Shown: piece by piece, positions 54,897-64,000 of the stretch
Layout of the letters: every line of letters starts with the position of its first letter
How positions within the stretch are numbered: the stretch's first letter is position 1
Assembly: GCA_017354895.1 (NCBI GenBank)
Contig: CP071495.1
Location: 3,951,001-4,015,000, forward strand
Length of the DNA stretch: 64,000 nucleotides
Reading direction: 5' to 3'
DNA from: Podospora comata
Lineage: Eukaryota; Ascomycota; Sordariomycetes; Sordariales; Podosporaceae
The notes under the pieces: generated by a model
What the model saw: only the letters and a program-made list of their open reading frames with translations
Told to the model about the DNA's origin: nothing
Database searches by the model: none
Translations under genes and position numbers: made by a program

Positions 54897-56774
54897 ATGC
54901 TCGGAAAGAAGTGAGTCTCGAGTTTCATCAATTCATCTCTCGATAGTCTACCTATACTGATAATCCTCCAAGGTCCATACGCGTCAATGGCGCCGACTGT
55001 GGTGTTGAGGCCCTGATCCTCGGGGCCATCACCTCGATCGGCGGCTTTCTTTTTGGCTATGATACCGGCCAGATCTCGGGCATGCTGCTGTTCCGAGACT
55101 TCAAAGATCGCTTCGGTCAGGTCGACACGCCGGAGGGCCGAGACTTTCAGCCCATCATTCAGTCCCTGCTCGTCTCGTTGATGAGTATCGGTACACTCTT
55201 GGGAGCCTTGAGCGCTTCTTAGTAAGTTCTGTCGGTTGCAAAATCAAAAAGCACCAGTATGCCTAACTAATCCTCTATGCAGCACTGCCGACTGGTGGGG
55301 CCGTAGAAAGAGTCTCACGTTCGGTGTCGGTGTTTTCATCATCGGCAACATCATTCAAATCACCGCCATGAACCACTGGGTCCACATGATGATGGGCCGC
55401 TTCGTGGCCGGCTTGGGCGTCGGCAACCTCTCTGTCGGTGTTCCCATGTTCCAGTCCGAGTGCTCACCCCGAGAGATTCGTGGTGCCGTTGTCGCCTCGT
55501 ACCAGCTCATGATCACGTTCGGTATCCTCATCGCCAACCTTGTCAACTATGGCGTCAGGGAGATTGAGGACCAGTCCGCTTCGTGGAGGATTGTCATTGG
55601 GTTGGGCATCGCCTTTTCCTTGCCCCTCGGTCTAGGTATCTTGTTGGTTCCCGAATCCCCAAGATGGCTTGCCGCCAGATCCAGGTGGGACGAAGCTCGT
55701 CTGTCACTGGCGCGTCTTCGTGGCATGAAGAACGACCCTCAACACCAGCTTGTCGAGGACGATATGGTGGAGATGAAGGGAATTCTTGAAAAGGAGCGTG
55801 CTGTTGGCGTCGGGTCCTGGGCCGAGTGTTTTGTGCCAAAGCCCAATGGTGTGCCCAAGCAGGTGTACCGTACGATTCTTGGCATCTCGCTCCATTTCCT
55901 TCAGCAGTGGACCGGCGTCAACTACTTCTTCTATTATGGCGCCACCATCTTCGAGTCGGCTGGCATTGAAGATCCAATCCAAACACAGCTCATTTTGGGC
56001 GCCGTCAATGTGGCCTGCACCTTTTATGGGCTATATGTCGTGGAAAAGTACGGTCGTCGGTGGCCTCTGCTCATCGGCGCCATTTGGCAGGCGGCGTGGC
56101 TCGCTGTGTTTGCCTCGATGGGCACTGCGTTGGATCCCGAGAACAACCGGACTTCAGGTATCCTCATGATCGTGTCGGCCGCCATGTTTATTGCCTCCTT
56201 CGCTGTCACGTGGGGGCCGATCTGCTGGGTCGTCATCGGTGAAACCTTCCCTCTGCGCACCCGTGCCAAGCAGGCCTCCTTGGCCACTGCTGGCAACTGG
56301 CTTGGAAATTGTGAGTACTCGGCCTCCTTACCCAAAGACACGATGCTGACATTGTTCTCAGTTATGATCTCCTTCCTCACGCCCCTTGCAACCGATGGCA
56401 TTGGGTATGCCTACGGTTTTGTGTTTGTCGCCACCAACATCGCGGGCGCACTGCTGGTGTACTTCTTCCTCTACGAGTCGGTCAGTCTCAGTCTGGAGAA
56501 CGTCGACACGATGTACAGCCAACCCGATCTGAAGCCCTGGACGTCCAAGAAGTGGATGCCCCCCGGATATGTCACACGCATGAATAGAGACGAAGACTTC
56601 TTCCACAACGACCGGGCTCAGCATGCCAGCGGAGTTGATGATTTGGATGACCGGACCACCGCTGTACCAAGCGGCAGGCCTAGCCGGGTGGTTGATGAAG
56701 AAAAGAAGGCCGACGGCGTCAACGGGCTGGGAGCCACAGAGTCGAGGGAAGAAAGGGTCAACAGGGCGGTTTGA
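54897..56774 (+). CDS. sugar transporter of the MFS sugar porter family (hexose type)
   Basis: Four exons (54897-54910, 54973-55221, 55283-56310, 56362-56774) code for 567 residues. The first coding exon is only 14 bases (MLGK plus two bases of a split Lys codon). Sugar-porter signatures are GGFLFGYDTGQISGM in helix 1, ADWWGRRKS in loop 2-3, GRFVAGLGVGNLS, VPESPRWLAARSRWDEA after helix 6, QQWTGVNYFFYYGATIF in helix 7, EKYGRRWPLL and WGPICWVVIGETFPLRTRAK. About 12 membrane helices are visible. The C-terminal tail (VDDLDDRTTAV...) is polar. The type is that of fungal glucose or general hexose permeases. Whether it is high or low affinity, or a sensor, cannot be decided. The third intron (56311-56361) is 51 bases without a stop in frame, so retention would insert 17 residues within the late membrane helices. 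Confidence 0.95.
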
Positions 56775-57606
56775 AGGTTTTGAGGGGTGTGTAAAAGGAT
56801 TGTTTTCTTTCTTGCGGCCGTATGCACAGTGGAGTTTGGGAGCGCTTGGAGTACCCCATGTTTTTGTTTCGGTTTATTCTTTGGCGGCCTGAGCTATGAA
56901 CTATGAAGCATGATGATGATTTTGACCATTTGAGCACTTTTCTGTGTGAATTGTGAAGATTGACAGGTAACGGGCGGCCGGAGGAGGAATGGATGGGATG
57001 ATTCCGTTACACAGGTTTGGACTGTTGGCATGACACAAGAGTAATGCCAAGACAAGATTCATTTCTGCTGAGAGCCGCCCTGCCGGAGAAGGGAGCCGCC
57101 TCTGAAGTTTCCAGGCTCCGCGGGGGTCATGGACGATTATTGGAGATGAGGGCCTCCGGGAAATTCTGAGTAGACTTTGGAAGAAAGCGTTGTTAACAAG
57201 GAATTCGAACATCTCAAACATCTATCAAGTAAACCTTTGAAGCCGCCCTGACACACGCTGACGGCGAGCCAGTTCATCCCGCCAGGAAGGCACTTATTGA
57301 TGGACATGCCGGCGAGCGCTTGGCTCGAGCCCACGACCGCCATAATGGAATGCGCTTGACGCGAACTCTTTTTTTCTTCCTCCTGGGAGAAATGGCGGCT
57401 TCCATCCAAAAAAAGAAGCGGCAACATGTAGCAAGAGCCGAGTGACACCCGCTAATCCCTACGCATGTGCGATGCTGCACAGTGTTGACACGTGCTCCTG
57501 CCACTTCAACGCAATTCCACTCCACAGATGCCTCAATAGGTATAAGAACGCCCTCGTCAGACCGTCCGGGACGAGCCAATCCCTTGATACATCAGCTGCC
57601 TCGAAC
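56775..57606. other. intergenic, nothing recognised
   Basis: An 832-base spacer between the sugar transporter and the peptidase gene. A TATA-like gtataagaa near 57539 is about 65 bases upstream of the peptidase ATG. No gene is seen. Confidence 0.4.
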
Positions 57607-59435
57607 ATGATACGCTCTTTTCTGTTGGTGGCCGCTGTGGCCTCGGCGGCTTCGGCCCGTGTGATGGATAGTCTTGCAGCTGTCCCGAGGGGGTGGGAAT
57701 CAGCCCGTCCAGCGTTGCCAGAAGAGACGGTATCTCTTCGCATTGCCCTCAAACAGCAGCGAGCTGAAGCCCTGGAACAAGCCGTCCTCGATATCTCGAC
57801 TCCCGGACATCCCAAATACGGCAGACACCTAACCCGCGATGAGCTCAGGTCCTACACAACTCCCTCCCGGTCAGCCACTCTCGCCGTCACCCGTTGGCTC
57901 GAGGATCACAACGTCCAGACTGCGGTTGCCGACAATGACTGGGTTACCTTCAGCACCACGGTCGAAAACGCCAGCCATCTTCTCAAGACGGATTTTGCCT
58001 GGTATCGGAACGTCGAGAACAACATCGAGCTCAAGCTGCGGACACTTGCCTACTCGGTGCCAGATGAGGTGGCACCACACATTGATCTGGTGCAGCCCAC
58101 CACTCGGTTCGGCCAGCCTGTTGCCAAACGGTCCACCATCTTCGAGATGCACCATCTTGATGCCAATGCTGCCAATAAGATCAAGCTTGCCGCCGCCGGC
58201 CAAGCAAACTGCAACCTTACCATCACCCCGGATTGTCTCAAGTGGCTGTATGACATCAAGTACAAACCCACAGATTCGATTGAGAACACGATTGCATTTG
58301 CTTCGTTTTTGGAGCAGTACGCCCGCTATGACGACTTCCAGACGTTTCAGAGCAGGTATATTCCAGAAGCGCAGGGGCAGAACTTCACTGTCGAGCTGGT
58401 TAACGGCGGTTTGGATGATCAAAATAGCTGGCGTGACAGTGGTGAGTAGTACCATGGCCGTTTCTCAAAGTGCTTGCCTACTCACATACGTATCTTGCCC
58501 GCACAGGTGAAGCAAACCTCGATGTCCAGTACATCCACGCAGTCAGCCACCCTGCTCCCATCCTCCAATACAGCACGGGCGGCCGCGGTCCCCTGATCCC
58601 CACCAAGACCCAGCCCAAGCCCCCGGGCACCAACGAGCCTTATCTCGAATGGCTCATCTACCTCCTCAACCAGACCGACGACAAGATACCCAAGGTCATC
58701 TCGGTCTCGTACGGCGAAGAGGAACAATCGATTCCCCGTGACTACGCCGTCAAGGTCTGCAACATGTTCATGCAACTTGGAGGACGTGGTGTCTCGGTCA
58801 TCTTTGCGTCGGGGGACTCGGGTCCAGGCACGCATTGCATCCGTAGCACGGACAATGCGACCTTCTTTGAGCCAACCTTCCCGGCCGGCTGCCCCTATGT
58901 CACCTCGGTGGGGGCCACGTACCTCACCAACCCCGAGAAAGCCATCAGCTTCTCGTCTGGCGGCTTCAGCATGTATCACCCAAGACCGCAGTGGCAGAGG
59001 ACGGCCGTGGAGCCGTACCTGCGAACGATTGGAGACACGTATGCGCCCTACTTTGACCCCCGCGGCAGGGCCATACCGGACATCTCAGCTCAGGGGTCCA
59101 ACTTCAATGTCATTGACAAGGGATACAACTCGCTGCTGTCAGGCACGAGCGCTTCGGCGCCGGTGGTGGCCGGGATTGTGGGCCTGTTGAACGCGGCGAG
59201 ATATACACTAGGGTTGCCGTCACTGGGGTTCTTGAACCCGTGGTTGTACAACAATTCGGATGCTTTCACCGATGTGGTTGCCGGGGCTGGAGTCGGGTGC
59301 CGAAGGCGTAAGGAGCTGGGGTACGGCGGCGCGTCCTGGAATGCCACGGTGGGTTGGGATCCGGTGACGGGGTTGGGCACACCCAAGTTTGGAAGACTGT
59401 TGCAGCTGGCGGCCCCGGGGGTTGCCAATGCCTAG
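57607..59435 (+). CDS. secreted tripeptidyl-peptidase, sedolisin family (S53)
   Basis: Two exons (57607-58441, 58507-59435) code for 587 residues. The start is MIRSFLLVAAVASAASA, a signal peptide; the upstream in-frame stretch has ATGs but reads as leader. The pro-region contains VPRGWESARPALPEETVSLRIALKQQ and GHPKYGRHLTRDEL, typical of pro-kumamolisin domains. The catalytic domain has EANLD (Glu 280, Asp 284), ASGDSGPG (oxyanion Asp 382) and SGTSASAPV (nucleophile Ser 493). The calcium site is formed by DVVAGAGVG and GGASWNATVGWDPVTGLGTP near the end. All catalytic residues are present. Fungal enzymes of this type act outside the cell at acid pH and release tripeptides from N-termini. Expression is probably tied to nitrogen or acid supply, but the promoter does not show this. 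Confidence 0.96.
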
Positions 59436-60993
59436 AGCAAGAGGGGAAGGGCAGTGTTAGTGGGTAATTAATAGTTTAGTTGTAGAGTTAATGAGGGATT
59501 GAGTCGCTCACTTTGAAAGAGACATGAGGGGCAATCTGGGTCCATCTGCATGTGCATCTCTCAGGTTTGTGTAACGGGCTTGGATGACGTGTGAGTGGAA
59601 TGTGTGGGCGGGAGGGTGGCTGCATTGCCCGTTGATCGGCGTCTTTGAGTTTGAGGCTGTCACCAAAGTCAACGGTGGCTAAAAATGGAGCCCTGGTTGG
59701 TTGACCGCGGCACCGGCTTCAGGGGGAGATGTGCCGGAGGGAAGGGGGGGGCTGACTCCACTTTGTCGTTGGGCTCAGATTGACATTTGACAGATTCTTT
59801 CAATTTTGGTGGTTCATGATTGATGGGAATAACCAGCGGGAAGCAGCGTGGTGGTATTGGGCTGTTTATTTCATGCAAGGCGCCAAGGCGGTGCGAGGAT
59901 GTGTACATGTATGGAGGTCGGTCGAGGCAGGTCATGATGCAAAGTCTTGTTTTGGTGGTTGTTGTGCTGCATGATACCTGATCATGAGCACGAGATGAGA
60001 GTGTGGGCAACAAAGTGAGAAGAGAGGGCTTTTGGAGAGATTTTCTTGGGATTAAATGTTTCTTTATTGACTGTTGCCCTGATCTTCTGTTTCAGGGCGC
60101 CAAGACTGGGCCCGTTTGTCAAAGTGGTGGGTGGTGGTGATGCGATGATGGCCCGCGCCGAGCAAAAGCTTCCCCAGCTCTTGGTGTTGCATCAGCTACT
60201 CGTACACCGCCCCAACCTAGCCAAAAGCACTCCACTTGTTTGATCCAGACCAGACTCTCACACTTATCGCAGCTCCATACCCAACCTACACCTGCAATAT
60301 TAGTCACGTGAGCTAGAAGACGAGATAGCTCGCCAAAGAATAGAGATATCTCACAGTCAAATTGCTTGGACTGTGAAGAGTGTGTAGGTGCTGTGCCTGA
60401 CCAAAGAAAGAAAAACTACCGTCGATCGCGGTTTGGCAGCACAAGACGGGGGCCAGGACGGGGACCCCTGGCGTCCAACCCTCCAATGCGCTAGCGCCCA
60501 GGCGGGATCCTTGGGTGGAGAGAGCACCAGTCGGCTTTTTCATCGCGTCCCTCTTTTTGGCTGCGGCGCGCCCGCCAATCAGCACCGATTGGATGCGACA
60601 AGCTTGGGCCATCTCTCCAAAGCAGCCCGTGCGGAACCGAAATCTGCAGGTCGGGGGTCGGGTGGTCACGCATCTTTCTCCAGAAGCACCAGAAACAGGA
60701 CAAGGGCGCAAAATTTATGCCTGGTCCGGTGCATTTCTCCATCCTCGTCCATCCATTCATTCTCCTCACCCTCGCTGCCGACCGAGAGAGAGATTGTGTC
60801 TGGCCTTGTTTGTCTGCTAATGTCCAACACCGGGGCCACCTCACCTACCTGCATAAGCTGCGCCTTTGATCCCGAGAGAGCTGCCAGCCGGCGCAAGCTC
60901 TCCCTTGTGAGAGGCTGAGGTGACCAACGAAACGGCCCAAGAAAATTCAACAGATCCTCCGTCATTGTTCCTCGATCGAGCTCACAGCGCGCC
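59436..60993. other. intergenic, nothing recognised
   Basis: A 1.56-kb spacer between the peptidase and the Rxt3 gene. There are no credible genes on either strand. Confidence 0.45.
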
Positions 60994-63900
60994 ATGGACC
61001 CAAGACAACCACCACCACCACCACAGCACCCCTTCTCGCGGAACGCTGCCGCCTCGCCTTTTACACGACCGTCATTCCCGCCAGCAAACGCGAACCCAGC
61101 GACATCGCAACCTCCGTATCCACCCGCGCCATCATCGCATCCATCATCCCACGGCCCTCAACCACATCCGCCGTCCCATCCCGCGTCCCATCCCTCCCAT
61201 CCGCCGCAGCCCACCGGCCCTCCCTACTCCGAAATGCACGCGCGTAAACCCTCCGATCCGCCTCCCTATTACCCGGGCGCGAGACAGTATGGTGGTCCCG
61301 AGCCTGGTCCCGGCCCGATGCCGCCGTCGACACACTCGCGACATCCGAGCACCTCCTCGATAGCTTCAGGTCCAGCCATGACTCGCGCGATGCCGCCGCC
61401 ACCATCCTCGCCGCCACAACAGCAGGGACAGCAGCAGCAGCAAGGAGGACCAGGCGTTCATCAAATGGGAGGCCCTTATGGCCCACCAGCACCGCGCCCT
61501 CCTCCTGTCCAAGTTGGACCCCCATCCGCTTTTCCTCGAGGACGTGAACTACCCGCGCTGGAATCGCTGACGAGGACCGGTCAGCCTGGAAGCAGCATGT
61601 CCATCTCTTCGATGCTTGCCAACAGGGAGCCCTCACAGTACGCGCCTGGACCACCTCCGAATGGTCCCGGCCCCGGCCCTGGTTCTGGTCCCGGTCCCGG
61701 TCCTGGTCCTGGTCCTGGTCCTGGTCCTGGTCCTGGTCCTGGTCCTGGCTACAATCAACAACCTGTTCATGCGTCTCCTCGAATGCATCAAGCTGCACCG
61801 CCAGAATACGTGCCATTTCGACGACCACAAACTCCAGAACATCATCGCATGTACGATGGCCGCGATCCAAGAGCGCCGGCCGGAGCATCTCCTCAGGCCT
61901 ACAACTCGACGCCAGAGGTACAACGCTATGGCACCCCACAGGCCTATCCTCCAAGAGGTGGGCCACCGATGTCGCTCAACGAGCAAGGAAGGGATCCTAG
62001 GGAGCCACCACGAATGCCAAACACGAGCGTGCCTCCTCGGCCCAACAGCCAGCCGAAATCGTTCCAGCCTGTTGGACATCCCCGAATGGAAGTAACCAGA
62101 CCGCCTAATGAATTGTATGGGCACAGAGAAGAACAACTACGGCCAGCTCCGGCCGAGGAATACAACCCCGAACGTCCGATCAGAGTGCTCAAGTATGAAG
62201 AACAGCGGTTCATGCCGGATAGGGAGCGACATGAAAGGGAAAGGCAGGAGAGGGAGCGTCATGAGCGGGATATGGAGTTTCGGGAAAGAGAGCGGCGAGA
62301 GAGGGCCATGTCCGGTGGCGATCCAGGACGACCACCACATGGCATGCATCCGCAAGAATATGCGCGGCAGATGGAACAACGGGCTCAGCAGGGTTACGGT
62401 CGTCCTCCAGAACCGCGGGAACAGGGTAATCACTGGCCAAGGCCTGGCTACGAGCCAGCGCGAGCTCCCTACGACCCTGCCATGCATCATGGACCTCCGA
62501 GACACCAAGAGTACCCTCCTGCCTCCGGACCGCACTACAACAACGGCCCTCACCAATATGTGGAACGTCATCCAATGCCCCCTCACCAAAACGCCATCCC
62601 CCCACCTGGACCTGTACATCCCCAGTCTTACGACTCACCGGACCGCCAGCGCATGAACCACATGCACATGGACCGCCAGCCACACCCGCAACAGCTCCCA
62701 CCACGAAGCCGTGAGGACCAAGCCGTTCCACCTCCGTCTGTCGCGTACGGCGGGGTGGGTGGTCCACCCATGTACGACTCTCCTCGTAACCGGAGCATAG
62801 AGGAGCTCAATGCGCCACATGGAAACCAGCGAAATTTACTAGGGATCCAGGAAATCAACAGAAAGGGCCGCATCTCACCATTGCCGCAAGCGGTGCAAGG
62901 AGCCCAGCCCCAGCTGGCGGGTCCAGCCGGTGAACCAGGCATCAAGAGCGAGTTTGGTCGCATGTTTTCAGGTATTGGTAGCGGTGTGGGTGCCATCTCC
63001 AGCCCTGTTCCCACAGGTGCGCAGCTTTCCTTCAATGCCATGGGATTGCTCCGCCGCGAGGAGCCGGACGGTCCCCTGCACGAACCGGTTGTGGAGATGG
63101 CGAAGCCTGGACGTGGGAAGAGGAGGAAGTTGAAGGAGGAGGATATTCGAGACGAAGAGGGTAGCACAGGCAGATCGACCCCAGTGGGTGGCCGTGCCAA
63201 GAAGGCAAAGACGCATGCGCACCACCATCATCAGTATGTCCATGCCCCAGGCTTCCCAGGTCAAGCATCTAACGTCGGCAGTCATCATCACCACCATCAC
63301 CATCACGGTATGGACCAGACAGGATCCCCTGCCAGTGCCTCCAACGCCCCCTTCAAACATGTAAAGGGCTCTACTCCTGTCCCTTCCCCGACCTCTGCCC
63401 TCGGAAGAGAACTTCCAAACGCCCATCACCACCACCATCACGCAGCCCCTAGACCGGTCCAAGCCAAAGCTGTCCCGCCACCCCGGAGCCCGTCTCCTGT
63501 CGTTCTTCCCAAGCCGAAACAAATCATCTCGTCAAAAGCTGTGCTGGAGGCGGTGGCGGATTATCCGCGCACACACCTCGGAGATGTTGTCTACAAGCCG
63601 CGTCTCCAACCGGCTCGGGCCCAGGACCCCAGGACAGGGAGACCACCACGAACACCGTTCAAGTCCACCATGGAGCCGCTGCCTTTTGACATGATACGAG
63701 ACAAGTTCAACTGTACGCTCACGGTCAAGATCGGAAAAGAGCATCTGAGCAGCGACGTTCGCGAGGAAATTACGCGGACGAGAGCGTTATGGGGGACAGA
63801 GGTATACACGGACGATTCAGATGTGATTGCCGCCTGCATTCATGGCGGGTGGATTAGGGGCGAGTGGCATAGGGATGTCAACATCAACCTTCTCAACCTC

Positions 63901-64000
63901 GACCAAGGCTACAGCATATCTGACGTGCGGGAGGAAACAAGGCGACAGGCTGCTACCGACGGGCGTTCATCCACACCCACTCCGTCCAACCTCATTGTTC
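60994..64000 (+). CDS. rxt3: Rxt3-domain protein of the Rpd3L histone deacetylase complex (3' cut by window end)
   Basis: An open frame of 1002 codons from ATG 60994 (gcgccATGG) runs off the window without a stop. The first ~850 residues are low complexity: Pro/His/Gln-rich, a (Gly-Pro)10 run, a highly charged Arg/Glu helix (RERHERERQERERHERDME), and several His runs. From about residue 850, the block KAVLEAVADYPRTHLGDVVYKPRL, FDMIRDKFNCTLTVKIGKEHL, ALWGTEVYTDDSDVIAACIHGGWI is the Rxt3 domain of the Rpd3L (large) complex. A short conserved segment, SISSMLANRE, lies near residue 205. Rxt3 in yeast is a subunit of the Rpd3L deacetylase that represses genes. The fungal proteins are much longer than yeast Rxt3, and the extra part here is disordered. 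The end of the domain lies outside the window. Confidence 0.92.
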   Translation, partial: MDPRQPPPPPQHPFSRNAAASPFTRPSFPPANANPATSQPPYPPAPSSHPSSHGPQPHPPSHPASHPSHPPQPTGPPYSEMHARKPSDPPPYYPGARQYGGPEPGPGPMPPSTHSRHPSTSSIASGPAMTRAMPPPPSSPPQQQGQQQQQGGPGVHQMGGPYGPPAPRPPPVQVGPPSAFPRGRELPALESLTRTGQPGSSMSISSMLANREPSQYAPGPPPNGPGPGPGSGPGPGPGPGPGPGPGPGPGPGYNQQPVHASPRMHQAAPPEYVPFRRPQTPEHHRMYDGRDPRAPAGASPQAYNSTPEVQRYGTPQAYPPRGGPPMSLNEQGRDPREPPRMPNTSVPPRPNSQPKSFQPVGHPRMEVTRPPNELYGHREEQLRPAPAEEYNPERPIRVLKYEEQRFMPDRERHERERQERERHERDMEFRERERRERAMSGGDPGRPPHGMHPQEYARQMEQRAQQGYGRPPEPREQGNHWPRPGYEPARAPYDPAMHHGPPRHQEYPPASGPHYNNGPHQYVERHPMPPHQNAIPPPGPVHPQSYDSPDRQRMNHMHMDRQPHPQQLPPRSREDQAVPPPSVAYGGVGGPPMYDSPRNRSIEELNAPHGNQRNLLGIQEINRKGRISPLPQAVQGAQPQLAGPAGEPGIKSEFGRMFSGIGSGVGAISSPVPTGAQLSFNAMGLLRREEPDGPLHEPVVEMAKPGRGKRRKLKEEDIRDEEGSTGRSTPVGGRAKKAKTHAHHHHQYVHAPGFPGQASNVGSHHHHHHHHGMDQTGSPASASNAPFKHVKGSTPVPSPTSALGRELPNAHHHHHHAAPRPVQAKAVPPPRSPSPVVLPKPKQIISSKAVLEAVADYPRTHLGDVVYKPRLQPARAQDPRTGRPPRTPFKSTMEPLPFDMIRDKFNCTLTVKIGKEHLSSDVREEITRTRALWGTEVYTDDSDVIAACIHGGWIRGEWHRDVNINLLNLDQGYSISDVREETRRQAATDGRSSTPTPSNLIV
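61687..61746 (+). repeat. hexanucleotide tandem repeat, ten ggtccy units
   Basis: Ten uninterrupted copies of ggtcct/ggtccc encode (Gly-Pro)10 inside the Rxt3 reading frame. A unit of six bases keeps the frame when copy number changes. Confidence 0.9.

Noticed and set aside
61061-61966. 301-codon antisense frame opposite rxt3
   Set aside because: It includes a run of Gln/Asp/Arg repeats that is simply the complement of the Gly-Pro hexamer repeat.

Overview
The window is nuclear DNA of a filamentous ascomycete (Pezizomycotina), most likely a sordariomycete near the Sordariales. Genes are short and densely packed on both strands. Introns are about 50-80 nt with GTRNGT donors and YAG/AAG acceptors. 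The gene content is typically fungal (AA13 starch LPMO with CBM20, GH5_7 mannanase, sedolisin, fungal F-box, CorA-like, Bdf1, Rxt3). One transposon shows the CpA/TpG depletion left by repeat-induced point mutation (RIP). No rRNA, tRNA, CRISPR array or bacterial operon was seen.

Layout. 1-4.7 kb: no convincing gene, but a strong imperfect hairpin at 3073-3203. 4.7-11.5 kb: a 1401-residue disordered fungal protein converging on a zinc-finger protein. 11.5-44.5 kb: an accessory-looking stretch with six secreted or surface proteins of no recognised family (12.4, 28.6, 29.9, 37.2, 39.9 and 43.6 kb), three MFS transporters, an F-box protein, a CorA-like protein, a secreted bicovalent-type FAD oxidase, a DUF2828/vWA protein, an AA13-CBM20 LPMO and a GH5_7 mannanase. 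At 40.6-42.9 kb lies a complete-ended but decayed Fot/pogo DNA transposon, with a solo LTR inserted in its core. 44.7-64 kb: mostly housekeeping genes (Utp12-domain protein, Bdf1, NADAR-domain protein, sugar transporter, secreted tripeptidyl-peptidase, and the 5' part of Rxt3, cut by the window end).

Functional themes. Secreted degradation of starch, mannan and protein sits within the same 30 kb as carboxylate-type, drug-type and sugar transporters, which suits a plant-matter saprotroph. Chromatin and ribosome genes (Bdf1, Rxt3, Utp12 domain) frame the right side. The secreted-protein stretch contains a multi-repeat family in which exon boundaries coincide with protein repeat boundaries. A smaller member of what looks like the same family lies 16 kb away.

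All exon structures were inferred by eye from splice signals and reading frame. Each coding sum given was checked to be a multiple of three. Family names rest on recognised motifs, not on any search.
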